Below, piece by piece: positions 8,955 to 19,375 of a stretch of 64,000 nucleotides of DNA. The DNA lies in assembly GCA_001970955.1 (NCBI GenBank), contig MPUH01000049.1, positions 62,001 through 126,000 of the forward strand. The letters are read 5' to 3'. Position numbers and translations under genes: made by a program. Under the pieces are notes generated by a model. The model worked only from the letters and a program-made list of their open reading frames with translations, was not told where the DNA came from and searched no databases. Position 1 is the stretch's first letter; each line of letters starts with the position of its first letter. The stretch comes from Stentor coeruleus. Its lineage: Eukaryota; Ciliophora; Heterotrichea; Heterotrichida; Stentoridae.

Positions 8955-11197
8955 CTTTTAATATCTTCATCTAAATCTCTTTTATTTGCTTCAAGTCCTA
9001 ACCCATGCGTATTTTTTTTTAAATAAGTTTCTATCAAAGTTACCCCTAAAGAAAAAGCATCAGCCCTTTTCATATCATAAACAACTGGAACTCTTTTTTT
9101 TTTCTTTCCCTCTTGTATTATTTCTGGAGCTAAATATCTCAAAGTTCCTCTAATATCTAATTCTCCTTTATAATTTTCATCATATATTCTTGCTGAACTA
9201 AAATCAATAATTTTTGGTTTTTTATCTCCAGTTAAAAGTAGATTTTCTGGTTTTATATCACAATGACAGATTTTCATTTTTTCTAAAAACTTTAAACCTT
9301 TAAGTAAATAAACAGTAAAAATCATAGATTCATTTTCATTTAAAGGATTTGAAAGTTTATCATTGATAAAATCTTGTAAGGATCTTGGCACATATTCTAT
9401 AATCATATAGAATTTATCTTGATCGAGGAAACTTCCATAGAATTTTAGGAATGAAGGTTTTAAAGAACATTTTTCCATTAAGTCTTTTTCAAATGTTATA
9501 GAAGTAAAGTTTTTTTCAGTGATTTCGTATATTTTAGCCGCAGCTATTGTGTTTGATTTTAAGATTTTACATTTTTTTACTTTGCAGTTCCACATAGGGT
9601 CATTATTTGCATTTCCGATTATTTCTTCAAAGATTTGCACTTCATTTATCTCTTTAATTTCAGATTTTGCATTTTTATCTTCATTTATTTTTCTGGCTAT
9701 ATTTATTTTTTCTTCTTCTATTCTTTCTTCGACTTTGACTATTATTTTTTCATCTTTTATCTCAGAGCCTTTATTTAAGCTATTATCCCCCATACTTATA
9801 TTTTTAGGTATAGGTCCAGGAAATACAATTTCATTTGCGTTTTTTTTCTCTTCTTCATTTTTATCCTGATATATATTTCCAATCTTTTGCGGAAATGGAC
9901 TAAAATTGAAATTTGCTACTTTCCCTGGCATAAGACAATTTTCTGCTTTTTTCGGAATTTCTTGTTTAAGACAATTTTCTATTTTTTTCGGAATTTCTTT
10001 AAGACAATTCTCTATTTTTTTCGGAATTTCTGGCAATTTAGCTTCTGAATTATAAAATAGATTGTTTTTTTTAGGTAATACTTTTTCTAAATCATTTGGT
10101 TTTTTAAACTCATAAACGTCTTTATTTTCCCCTTTATTCACTGAAATTTCTTCTTTTTTTTTCTCTATTTTTTGCGGGATAAAAAAATTATTTTTCTTAT
10201 CAACTCTGTTCAAATTATTAACTTTTTGTTCTTCATCGCCACTTTTTTTATTATTATAATTTGATTTTTTTAAGTTGGGAGCTGAAAAATCACGCCGACT
10301 TTTTACACCACTTTGAATTCCCACAATATTTTTATATGTATTTTCTTTATAACTAAAAGGAATCTTATAACGCAATCTATTAAAAGTTGGTCTTTTTGTG
10401 AAATCATAAGTAAGCATTAATGCTAAAAAGTTTTTGATTGAATCATCATATTCAATTTCATTTATCCTTTTAATAATAGTTTCAGGTAGAGAATTAAGAT
10501 TTAAGAAATTTGGCATAGGGCTTAGACTGGCCATATGCAAAAAAATTAAACCGAGTGAATAAACATCAGACTTCATTGGATTATATGTGTCAATGATTCC
10601 TGAATTTTTTTTGAGTATCTCTGGGCTGTAATAAAAATTATCATTACGAAAGGCTATACTTATTCCGGAGTAGTTGTCTAATAAAGTAACTTTAAATTTC
10701 TGTTTACTATCATGGTCTTCACGGTTCCAGTAATCATAAATTTTGTGGAAATTTGTTATTTTATAATCATTTTCTGAGCATTTGATTATATTCTCTGGTC
10801 TTATGTCTCTATGTGCACATTGATAATCTTCTAAAATTTTTAAACCCTCGATAAGGTCTTTCCATATTTTTAGAAGCTCTTTACCTTTCCAGTACCTTTT
10901 AGGATTTTCTCTGGATCTATTTTTGATTTCATCATTCAGATTACCATTTGGATAGTAATCGAAAATAAATAAGAATTTATTATTTAATTCTTCAACTTCA
11001 TAAAGCTTTACTAAGTACGGATTTTGTAAAGTGAGTGCAAAGCACATTTCTCTAAGATTTAAGATTTTGATATTATCTCCTTCTAATTTAACTTTTTTTA
11101 CAAAGTAAAGCTTATCATTCTTAGGGTCTGTCATTATTTTGCATTTCTTTACTGGGTCTCTTGCAATATAATCAATCAGTATAAGACTTTTGTACAT
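8843..11197 (-). CDS. Protein with two kinase-like domains, both with altered catalytic motifs
   Basis: From ATG 11197 the product has 784 residues. Domain 1 (about 1-300) has FVKKVKL, HRDIRPEN (129-136) and SPEIL, but NFH (149-151) replaces DFG, so it lacks the Mg-binding Asp and is likely a pseudokinase. A charged linker (about 310-540) includes three tandem copies of a unit like EIPKKIENCLK. Domain 2 (about 545-784) has the AAAK lysine, HCDIKPEN (Arg of HRD replaced by Cys; catalytic Asp647 kept), DFS (665-667) and LAPEI. It keeps Lys and both Asp residues and could be active. The C terminus is altered by the 71-bp duplication. Two kinase folds in one chain recall JAK-type regulation by a pseudokinase, but the order and family differ. 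Function unknown. Confidence 0.75.
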   Translation of the reverse strand: MYKSLILIDYIARDPVKKCKIMTDPKNDKLYFVKKVKLEGDNIKILNLREMCFALTLQNPYLVKLYEVEELNNKFLFIFDYYPNGNLNDEIKNRSRENPKRYWKGKELLKIWKDLIEGLKILEDYQCAHRDIRPENIIKCSENDYKITNFHKIYDYWNREDHDSKQKFKVTLLDNYSGISIAFRNDNFYYSPEILKKNSGIIDTYNPMKSDVYSLGLIFLHMASLSPMPNFLNLNSLPETIIKRINEIEYDDSIKNFLALMLTYDFTKRPTFNRLRYKIPFSYKENTYKNIVGIQSGVKSRRDFSAPNLKKSNYNNKKSGDEEQKVNNLNRVDKKNNFFIPQKIEKKKEEISVNKGENKDVYEFKKPNDLEKVLPKKNNLFYNSEAKLPEIPKKIENCLKEIPKKIENCLKQEIPKKAENCLMPGKVANFNFSPFPQKIGNIYQDKNEEEKKNANEIVFPGPIPKNISMGDNSLNKGSEIKDEKIIVKVEERIEEEKINIARKINEDKNAKSEIKEINEVQIFEEIIGNANNDPMWNCKVKKCKILKSNTIAAAKIYEITEKNFTSITFEKDLMEKCSLKPSFLKFYGSFLDQDKFYMIIEYVPRSLQDFINDKLSNPLNENESMIFTVYLLKGLKFLEKMKICHCDIKPENLLLTGDKKPKIIDFSSARIYDENYKGELDIRGTLRYLAPEIIQEGKKKKRVPVVYDMKRADAFSLGVTLIETYLKKNTHGLGLEANKRDLDEDIKSISWDWAQNIVRKLIFDRLCMEDTLYLGIGLRILSEN

Positions 11198-12096
11198 ATT
11201 TATTATATTCAAATTATCCTCTACTGTGATATTAGTCTACAATTAATAAAGTCTCAAAATATTCTATGGATTTTTAATAACAAAGATTAAAAGATATTAT
11301 TTAAGCAATTCTATAAGAATAGTATTATTATAGATTTTATTATGCTATAGTTTGGTTATATTGGAATAATTTCTTAGAAAAAAAAATATATAATATTTTT
11401 CTTGTTTATTAATATTTTCTATTAAAACTTGCTTTACTTAATCAATTATAATTCATGCTTCAAGTTATGCATTTTTTTGAACAAAATTATTATATATACC
11501 AAATTGAATTTTGAAATTATTTAAGTTCATTTATCATTCACTTCCTTTAAAAAATATCACCGCCCACAAAATTTTAAATTCACAAAAATTATGGTAAGTA
11601 GATAAAAAAGTTGATTAAACATTAAAATCAAATTTTATCTTAGTAAAACTATCATTGCAACTTTTTTCTGTTCCACAGATTTTGTTGTGAAAGGTTAATT
11701 TTCCTATGATTATCTTAAGAATTTATCTAACTTTATTTTAATTATTACCTATCGAAGTTATTTAAAAAAAATGCAGGTAAAAAAGCATTATTCAACAATA
11801 TTCCTGAATCAATGCCAAACTTCAACATTTCCATTTACCCACTTATCTAAACTTCAAAAAACTTGATCATTCTATCAAATAAACCAATATCCTCCCTTAC
11901 CATCATCCAATAATCAAAAATCCTAAATTTTATTTTCTACTTAAAATCCCATCATTCCTCAAAAACCTCCAAAAAAAAAAAATCACAAAAACCTATCAAC
12001 ATCTTCCTAAAAAATTACCATCTCTCCAAACAATATGACTACCAAAAGCACCTTATCTATTTAACTTCCCACAAATTATTATCTTTGCAATTTTTA
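11198..12096. other. Spacer with extreme strand bias, no gene seen
   Basis: This stretch lies between two minus-strand genes. The right half is G-depleted: 11881-11940 has 17 C and no G, and 11941-12000 again 17 C and no G on the plus strand. The left half is plain AT-rich. No reading frame of note. Confidence 0.6.
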
Positions 12097-13494
12097 TTAT
12101 TCATAATCCCTCGGCGCATCACAAGGAGTCTTACAAGTAGGGCAGATTTTATTTCTCTTAAGCCATCCTTCAGTGCATTCAGTATGAAAAATATGTACTA
12201 AATAAATCTTACAACAAGGAAAAGCTCTAACTTTATTCCCAGCATCAAAATCATACATACAAATAAGACATGATTTTTGTTCCATACTAGATGGAATAGA
12301 ATCAAGAACAAAAATAGGAAGTGTGCTAATATAATTTTCATTTATCTCTTCAGTAAGTGCTCTCATAGAATCAAGCATTGTTAATATTTGTCTAAGTATA
12401 AGCCTATTATTTCTTGGAGCTGATGATCTTTGATGTCTTCTTTCTTCTCTACGACTAATACCTTTTCCATCATAGAAAATAATTGTTGATCCTGAGACTA
12501 TACCTTTAGATGGAATAGTTTCAAGAACTTTAAATTCGATTCCAGCTATAGAAAGGGTTTTACCTGGATAAAGAGATCGACACCATCCTTTTAAATGAGG
12601 CATAAGATAACAATTAACAATAATTTGAACTAAAGTATTAGCGTCTAGATACTTAAGGGAATTGGGGATATCTTCGAAATAAGGAACCATTTTTATCCTT
12701 TCAAGTTGGGGCATAGGTAATGAATTATATTCGACTTGACTATCTTGTGTTATAAGCCCATTCCAAGGTTCTGATTTAGAAACAACACATTCTAAACCAT
12801 TAATACTAAGTAATTGATCTTCATGAATATGTCTTATAGATCGGAAATAAGGAAGGACTAAACTTTCAAAGACTTCTTCTGAGATTGAATGTGGGGCTAA
12901 AGGTGTTACTTCAATTTTAAAAATGTTCCGATCTGATAGCATTTTATAACAAAAAATCTTAGTTTTTCTAGTTACAAAGCCTTGTTCTGGGTTGCAATTA
13001 AGTACTTTAAAATAACAGTTGTTATATGTAAAAAAATCCTTATTACCTATACACCGTAGTTTATCTGTAAAATAAGGATGTAAATACTCTTTAAACACAG
13101 CGTTAAAGTCTAATGTAGAGCTTTGTAAAATATCATTTGGGATTCCTCGTTCAAATATCCCTATATTTAATGTGTCAAGTTCTGTTACTTCTGCGTATCT
13201 TTTTGAATTACATATTTCAAAGCAGTCCCAAAACCTCCCAACTACTGATGGACTTACTTCTTCAGTTCCTTGTCTTGAAGAAAGACTTCCACATGGACAC
13301 ATGACTTTTTGACATAAACTTCCATCAAAATTTTCCCTTCCACACCTTGAGCATGAAAAAATAGGGGAAAATGATTTTGGCTTCTTTGTTAGAGTGAAAG
13401 GGAAAATCCCCATTGTTGCTTTTCTGGACTCAGGGTAAGTAAAAGTACCGATTTGGACTTCAACTATAGAAGGTCTTTGTGAGTTGTTACCCAT
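12097..13494 (-). CDS. RING-type E3 ubiquitin ligase, probably myristoylated
   Basis: The 465-residue protein begins MGNNSQ, a possible N-myristoylation signal. Residues 47-69 carry a small Cys cluster (CSRCG...CQKVMCPCG) that may bind zinc. The middle holds three diverged copies of one module, each with a short strand, a hydrophobic core FKVL/CVVS and an end like GxVxxxTxIxFY, near residues 140-175, 215-250 and 310-345. They resemble a beta-barrel substrate or adaptor module, but I cannot name the family. The C terminus (about 412-455) is a RING finger: CLIC, then PCCKIYLVHIFHTEC and CPTC. RING proteins bring E2-ubiquitin to substrates; the N-terminal lipid signal suggests action at a membrane. 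Target unknown. Confidence 0.75.
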   Translation of the reverse strand: MGNNSQRPSIVEVQIGTFTYPESRKATMGIFPFTLTKKPKSFSPIFSCSRCGRENFDGSLCQKVMCPCGSLSSRQGTEEVSPSVVGRFWDCFEICNSKRYAEVTELDTLNIGIFERGIPNDILQSSTLDFNAVFKEYLHPYFTDKLRCIGNKDFFTYNNCYFKVLNCNPEQGFVTRKTKIFCYKMLSDRNIFKIEVTPLAPHSISEEVFESLVLPYFRSIRHIHEDQLLSINGLECVVSKSEPWNGLITQDSQVEYNSLPMPQLERIKMVPYFEDIPNSLKYLDANTLVQIIVNCYLMPHLKGWCRSLYPGKTLSIAGIEFKVLETIPSKGIVSGSTIIFYDGKGISRREERRHQRSSAPRNNRLILRQILTMLDSMRALTEEINENYISTLPIFVLDSIPSSMEQKSCLICMYDFDAGNKVRAFPCCKIYLVHIFHTECTEGWLKRNKICPTCKTPCDAPRDYE

Positions 13495-14285
13495 TTTTTT
13501 ATATATATTTTGTATAAAGGATTTAATGATTTAGATTTGTTTAGAATGATAAGATGATATGGATATATAAGTTTAGATGGATTATGCATTTTTTAAGATA
13601 ATAAAGTGGGTTATGTATTAGAATTTAAGATTTTGTGTAAAGGGAAGATTTGGTTTTTGCATGTTGAGTTTTTTTGGATTTTTTATTGAGTATTGTGTAG
13701 AAAATTGCAAATTTTTATATAAACTTGATGATAGTTTGGGTGAATAGAAAAAATAGAGATTTTTGTTTTGTAGTTTTTAATGATGTTATAAAATTTCAAG
13801 GGGTTTGTGTGTCAGGGTTGCTTTATTGATAGGGTTGATATGTTATAAATATTATCCCAAGTGTGTAGTTACAAGAAATAATTTTTAAAAAAACTTAAAA
13901 GTAAAATAGTTTAGTTTGATACAGATTTTATTTAATTGACTCAGATAATCCCTAAACAAAATCCTAACTCGATAAATTAACAGGAAAATCAAGAGTTTTT
14001 ATCTGTGTATCTAAAAACATATACAAGCATATTCAATAATTTGAAACTAAAATACATTGAAAAATTCAAAATCATATAAATAGGAAATTATATCATAAAA
14101 TAAACTTCATAATATATCTTAGATTAATAATAATCCTTAAAGTAATTTGATATTAAGATACTCTTCAAAAATTTGAATATCATAATAAAATTTGTTAATT
14201 TAAATAAGAGTTAAAGAAATAATTGACTTTTGATAGTAGTTTATGATTGCATCAGAAATCTAAAAGATTAAGAAATAATAAATAA
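13495..14285. other. Spacer between divergent genes, no gene seen
   Basis: It separates the RING gene (minus) and the ankyrin-kinase gene (plus) and must hold both promoters. The left part (13500-13830) is G-rich and C-poor on the plus strand; bias reverses towards the right. I see no recognised motif. Confidence 0.6.
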
Positions 14286-15788
14286 ATGGGCAATCAGTTC
14301 ACTCAGCAAAGCAGTCTATCAAGTTTAATAGAAAACCAAGACTTAATGGCTGCAGTCAAACTTTTACAGAATGGAGCTAATCCTAATGAACTAAACCAAA
14401 AAGGAAAGTCATGCCTTCGTTTAGCTTTAGAACAAGGTAATTCACAAATTTATCGTATTTTGCATCAGATAAGTGGAGAAATAATTCCTCCACTAGTTAA
14501 CGAAACTCCACTGCATCATGCTGTAAGACATAATCACACTAAGCTTGTCCGTATGTTTCTCCGTAATCCTACAGCTTTTCCTAATTATAAAAATGCTAAA
14601 AATAGCGAAGGGCAAACTTCATTACATATAGCAGCTATGTTAGGTTATTCAGAAATAGTAGCATTGCTCTTGAAGTACAATGCTCAAGCAGATTCAAAGG
14701 ATAAATATGGAAAAACTCCAAGAGATCTTGCAATTGAAAGCGACTCTCCACAGCTAAATGAAATCCTTGAATTGCTCGGTAGTGAAGAGCTGATAGTCCG
14801 AACTCCAAATCCAGGAAAAGAAGTTAAAGAAAGTCCTCATATGCGAAGAATATCATCAAAAAGTACTCACTTTTCCTCACAAATCGACAGCGAAAATAAT
14901 CTTTTAGCACTGGAAGTAGCTTTAAAAGACTCACTTATTCCATTAATTCCAAGTGAAGAAGTTAAATTTTGTGAAATTATCAATAGAGGAAGTTCATGTG
15001 TTGTCTATAAAGGTATGTGGAGAGGAACAGACATAGCAATCAAACAATTTAAAATCGAATATTCAACTTCAGCAAAAGAACTAGAAAAATTTATTAAAGA
15101 AATGCAGATACTTTCCAAAATAAGGCATCCGAATCTAATTCTTTTAATGGGTGTATGTATAGACCAGCCTAATCTTTGCCTTCTTTCCGAACTCGTTCAG
15201 AATTGTTCACTTTTTCAAGCAATCCACAAGTCCCAAAAGCCTTTGACTATAGAAAATAGGTTTAAAATTGCTATACAAATCACTCAAGGCCTTGTGTATT
15301 TACATAGTAACAACCCTCCGATTATTCATAGAGACTTGAAACCTGAAAACTGTTTGGTATTTTCTATATAGCTAGATGAAAGTTTCAATATAAAAATAGC
15401 AGATTTTGGTTTAGCTCGACCATTAACTAGGTTTATAGGAGAAGAAATACAAACAACTGTTTGTATTGGAACAACTCGTTTCATGGCCCCTGAGCTTTTT
15501 GATAAAAGCAAGTCTAAATCAATAGGTGTTGGGGTTGACATTTGGGCCTTAGGGTGTATTTTCATTGAAGTCTTCAGTGGGAAAAGGCCTTGGTCACACA
15601 TATCAACAGCTGATGTTAACTGTATTTATTATGAACTTTTTAATAAAAAACCAATTCCAATTCCTACATGCATCCCTGAACCAGTAAGGAAAATTATTAG
15701 CAAATGCTGTGACTACTTCCCACTTAATCGACCAACAGCTTCCAACATTTTGCATGAACTTATTTCAATCAAGAGTCAGTTTATGTAG
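14286..15788 (+). CDS. Ankyrin-repeat TKL protein kinase (two exons)
   Basis: Exons 14286-15356 and 15372-15788 give 495 residues. Without removing the 15-nt intron the frame stops at TAG inside the kinase catalytic loop; with it the kinase is complete. The N terminus MGNQFT is a good myristoylation signal (Gly2, Thr6). Ankyrin repeats cover about residues 10-165, with TPLHHAV, TSLHIAA and TPRDLAI cores. The kinase (about 227-490) has a weak glycine loop (NRGSSCVVYKG), Lys253, HRDLKPEN (Asp350), DFG (368-370) and MAPELF. The layout resembles ankyrin-TKL kinases related to ILK/MLK, but this one keeps all catalytic residues. Likely a membrane-associated signalling kinase; inputs unknown. Confidence 0.88.
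15357..15371 (+). other. 15-nt spliceosomal intron
   Basis: GTATTTTCTATATAG, phase 0, with A at position 10. Retention would put TAG in frame. Removal joins NCL to LDESF, giving a continuous kinase domain between HRD and DFG. Confidence 0.93.
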
Positions 15789-15877
15789 ATATTTAATATT
15801 ATATACTAGATGTATAAACTTAAAAATTTAAAGATCCTAAACTTGTCTTTATAAAACTTATTGTCTTCTAGTAATAA

Positions 15878-17059
15878 ATGTCAGTTAAGATCCATCTAAA
15901 AGAAAAACTTAAGGACACATTGAAAATTCATAAAGACCTTCGTAGTGAAAGCGATATTGAAGAATTGTCGAGTATTGTTGGTGTAAGTTCAATATAGGAC
16001 ATTAAAATTTTTGAGAATTATAAGTATTCTGCGAAACTCAAACTTTTATGTCGACACTTAGAATACTGTTCATTTGGTATCAAGCAAAGGATTTATACAG
16101 AAGGTGAAGAAGGGGAATCTTTTTATATGATCCTTTCTGGCCGAGTTGGTTTATATATAAACACGAATAAAGAAGGGAAAATCAGACTTAGTAGTATTGC
16201 TGAACTTAAAGAAGGGGATTGTTTTGGTGAATCTGCTTTACTATATGGAGCGAAACACACAGCTTCTGCAATAACAACAACTAACGTTGAATTGATGGTT
16301 TTGAAAAAAGAAGACTACGACCATGAGTTTAAAGGAGATGAAATGCTCATACAAGAGAAAATAATAAAATTCTATAAGAAACAGGCAATCTTTCAGCAAA
16401 TACCTGAAGATAAACTGGACTTTATTGTAAAGAAAACAAAAAGGCCTATTGAGTACAAAACTAGTGATGTGATAATAAAACAAGGTTCTCCATCAGATGC
16501 ATTTTATTTTATTGCAAAAGGTTGGGCAAAAGCTGTTAAAAGGGTAGACTTTAAAAAATCTCAATCTGTTCTTGATCCACCCACAGCTCGTGATTATGAA
16601 TATAAAAACTTCGAATCAAAAATCATAGAAATTGAAGAATTAGCTAAAGGTAGCATTATTGGAGCTTATGAAGCACTTAGAAATCTTCCATATAATATCT
16701 CAGTTATTTGTACTATGCCTTGTTCTATTTATAAAGTTTCTTTACAAGACTTAAGATTTCTTGATTTATATGAAATGCAATATTTGATGAATGCTGCACC
16801 AGCACCATTATTAGATAGTGATATACGTACTCAACATCTTAACTCAACTCTTTGGACAACTTATAGGAACAATTTTGTAGAAAGTGTAAGGAAAGAAAAA
16901 AATTTTAAGAGAAAATTTAACTTCAGAATGCCCCCTGTCAAATGGTATAAAGGCCGAAGTGTTACACCTGAAAATGTTTTTGGTATGCCTCAAACTCATA
17001 TGAAACTTCCTCCAATTGACAAACTCATTCCAATGTCGCGATTTGCACTTGGTAGCTAA
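15878..17059 (+). CDS. Protein with two cyclic-nucleotide-binding folds (two exons)
   Basis: Exons 15878-15982 and 15998-17059 give 388 residues. Exon 1 adds MSVKIHLKEK at the start. Two CNBD folds are visible. The first (about 36-160) has EGEEGESFYMILSGRV and FGESALLYGAKHTAS. The second (about 165-290) has IKQGSPSDAFYFIAKGWAKA and a loop KGSIIGAYEAL. In cAMP/cGMP-binding CNBDs the phosphate cassette carries Glu and Arg. Copy 1 keeps Glu but has His where Arg is expected, and copy 2 lacks both. Binding of cyclic nucleotide is thus doubtful. No kinase, channel or PKA-R dimerisation domain is attached. It could be a PKA-R-like scaffold or a ciliary CNBD protein. Confidence 0.82.
15983..15997 (+). 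other. 15-nt spliceosomal intron
   Basis: GTAAGTTCAATATAG, phase 0, A at position 10, TAG in frame if kept. Removal connects the ATG at 15878 to the first CNBD. Confidence 0.9.
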
Positions 17060-17095
17060 TTAATTGAAAAAATATTGAGTTTATATAATTCTACA

Positions 17096-17860
17096 TCACT
17101 GATAATCTGAGAATCTACAACTGAGTTTTTTTGAATTCACCTGTTGTTGTCTTAATGCTGTGATGGCTTTTTGGTTTTCTTCAATAGCCCGCATCATTAT
17201 GTTTTGTTTATCACTTATATCTTTGAGTAAAGATAAAACATTATCAAAAATCTTTTGGCTGTTTAAATCAAAATCAAAACTTTCTAAACTTGGTTCTCTA
17301 GAAGGTGGTCTTATTCGTGGTTCACTTCTTTTACTAAACTGTGAAAGTTCTGACATAAACTTATCAACTTCATCTTTTAACCCAGATCTCATTGGTGAAG
17401 CTTCATAATGACTTGTATTTTCTCTTTTTGATGGTTCGTTTTGACTTCTTATTTCATCTTTTATATCCATGCTTTCTATAAGTTTCATAAGACGATTTCT
17501 TGGACCGATTGGCATTTTCATATCATTTAAGTCTTCTTTAGTCAAATAAGGTAGGTCTGCAAATGTGAGTTGGTTTTCTTGGAAGTAATTTATATAATTT
17601 TCAAAGCCATTTGATGATAAAAATTCTTCGATTCCCTCTTCGTTATAGGATTTTTTTAGAGAGGGTGTCCTTACTCTGGCTTCTTTTGAATGGATATCTT
17701 GAGTCATGGATGAATTTGAAGGTTTGAGTGGACTTCGCATATTTGAGGTTAGTTGGTTTATTCGTTGTTTTATCAGCAAGAGCTTTGGATTTCGTGATGG
17801 AGAAGAGTTTCTTGGAGCAGTACGATTTCTAGTCTTTGTTGATGCTCTTGACATAGACAT
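17096..17860 (-). CDS. SAM-domain protein
   Basis: From ATG 17860 (MSMSRAS) the product has 254 residues; the frame is open further upstream but has no ATG there. The first 75 residues are basic and Ser/Pro-rich. A SAM domain lies at about 78-135 (EEFLSSNGFENYINYF, then LTKEDLNDMKMPIGPRNRLM). The C terminus (about 200-250) is a predicted coiled coil ending near LRQQQ. SAM domains self-associate or bind RNA or partner SAMs; the coiled coil suggests oligomers. The stop is TGA, supporting a code where TGA terminates. It converges on the CNBD gene with only 36 bp between stops. Confidence 0.78.
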   Translation of the reverse strand: MSMSRASTKTRNRTAPRNSSPSRNPKLLLIKQRINQLTSNMRSPLKPSNSSMTQDIHSKEARVRTPSLKKSYNEEGIEEFLSSNGFENYINYFQENQLTFADLPYLTKEDLNDMKMPIGPRNRLMKLIESMDIKDEIRSQNEPSKRENTSHYEASPMRSGLKDEVDKFMSELSQFSKRSEPRIRPPSREPSLESFDFDLNSQKIFDNVLSLLKDISDKQNIMMRAIEENQKAITALRQQQVNSKKLSCRFSDYQ

Positions 17861-18565
17861 TTTTAAAATATTTAAAATTAGAAGAAATAGCCTCACTGCT
17901 CGATATTTTACCTTTTGTGAAGTTTTTCCTTTAGGTCAGTCAGCTGGTGAAGTTTAAAGAGAGACGTGCTATAAATTAATAATATCGTAAATAACACATA
18001 AATCTAAGAGATTTTTTAAACCATAAACAAATTCTAAGGTAAATCCGAATATTTTTTTTTAACTCTCCTAGAATATATAACTCATCAATATCATATTTCA
18101 GTTTATGCTAATATAATTACTTTTACATTTGAAAACAGTTTTCTAATGATTTTATCTTCTAAGCTTATTATGCCTAAGTATAAATTCATATATTCAGCCA
18201 AATTCTCCTGGTCAGAAGCCTTAAAGTTAATAACTAATAGTTTTCTAAACAGACATCACTATATATTTATTTTCTATCTCCATTATCAAACTTCATTAAT
18301 ACAATTTTTAGGTAATTCAACTTCACCATCCTCCACCTAGCACTATCATCAGATTTTTCAAGATCTTACAATACATCTTATATAAATCTAATTCATCATC
18401 ATACTTTAAAAATAACTATTCCAATTATTTAATTCTCACATACTAATTCCTCTATAAAAAATCTATAATTTTAAACCAAATCTATTATACCTTATGATAA
18501 ATTCATCTCCTATTACAACTACAATTTCCTCACATTTTCCAGTATTTTTCAAAATCCATATAAAT
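17861..18565. other. Spacer between head-to-tail minus genes, no gene seen
   Basis: This lies between the SAM gene 5' end and the DHHC gene 3' end. The right part (18300-18560) is C-rich and G-poor on the plus strand. A 64-codon frame on the plus strand (18146-18340) has no protein-like features. Confidence 0.55.
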
Positions 18566-19312
18566 TTACAAATTAGTTAATTGATCCTGTGATACTGAAT
18601 AAGGATGACCTATTGGAGTATTCGATGATTTTATTATATATCGTTCTTCACTTTTTTTACCATCTCCCATACTTGGTGCAACAGACCGATAATATTTTTT
18701 AACAACAAAATCATAAGTTGATATACTATTTTTCTTTAACCAGCAGTGAAATATTAAAAGTCCACCATTTGCTAAAAGTAAAACCAAGATTAAAATCCCT
18801 TCGATTAACAAAAAAATCAACAAGCCACACTTGGCTTGAAAAAGCTCTGAAATTTTAGTTAGACAATACAACTCAGTGACTAATTGTAAAAGCAGCCAAA
18901 TTTCAACACATTTCAAAAGTCTAAAAAAATTCAGATAATTTTTAAAACCTATACAAGTATTTAAAGCTCGGCAATGATGATCAAAACCAGAAATGCATTT
19001 ATCACAAGAACCACAATGTTTACTTGATAAAAATACATCAGATTTGCAAACTGTGCAGGTTTTTGAAGATTTTGTTAAAGTTTTTGTATCTGAAAGTAGA
19101 GATGGGTCTGCTGGATTACAACTGCATACACGGAAAGTAAAATAGCAAACTAAACATGATGATAAAGTATATGGAATTGATATTATTGGGAATAATTGTG
19201 ATGGGGTTAAAGGAATATAAACAAAGTAAAAAGAACTTGCTAATATTGTGAAAAGAATCCACGTAAGAATTTGATATTTGTCAAAAGGTCTTGAAAATCC
19301 ATTTTTTTTCAT
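18566..19312 (-). CDS. DHHC-type protein S-acyltransferase
   Basis: The 248-residue protein has four predicted membrane spans, about 14-34, 40-61, 133-156 and 160-186. Between spans two and three lies the DHHC cysteine-rich domain (about 86-136), with paired CxxC sites, GFDHHCRALNTCIG and NFFRL. Cys114 of DHHC is the acyl acceptor in this family. The domain is intact, so palmitoylation of membrane-associated proteins is expected. It is short for the family and lacks the usual TTxE segment after the last span (STYDF stands there). Three proteins in this window carry N-terminal MGN signals, and one of them (MGNCNC) would be a plausible type of substrate, but no link is shown. Confidence 0.88.
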   Translation of the reverse strand: MKKNGFSRPFDKYQILTWILFTILASSFYFVYIPLTPSQLFPIISIPYTLSSCLVCYFTFRVCSCNPADPSLLSDTKTLTKSSKTCTVCKSDVFLSSKHCGSCDKCISGFDHHCRALNTCIGFKNYLNFFRLLKCVEIWLLLQLVTELYCLTKISELFQAKCGLLIFLLIEGILILVLLLANGGLLIFHCWLKKNSISTYDFVVKKYYRSVAPSMGDGKKSEERYIIKSSNTPIGHPYSVSQDQLTNL

Positions 19313-19375
19313 TTATTTATAAACTCAACCTTTTTTATTATATACAAAAAATTATAATTTACATATCAGTATGAG

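Noticed and set aside
17104-17123. A GTG...CAG 20-mer near the end of the SAM gene
   Set aside because: Length differs from 15 and the frame is open across it, so there is no need to splice.
18146-18340. A 64-codon plus-strand frame in the spacer after the SAM gene
   Set aside because: Composition is that of AT-rich spacer, with no motif and no clear leader; probably chance.
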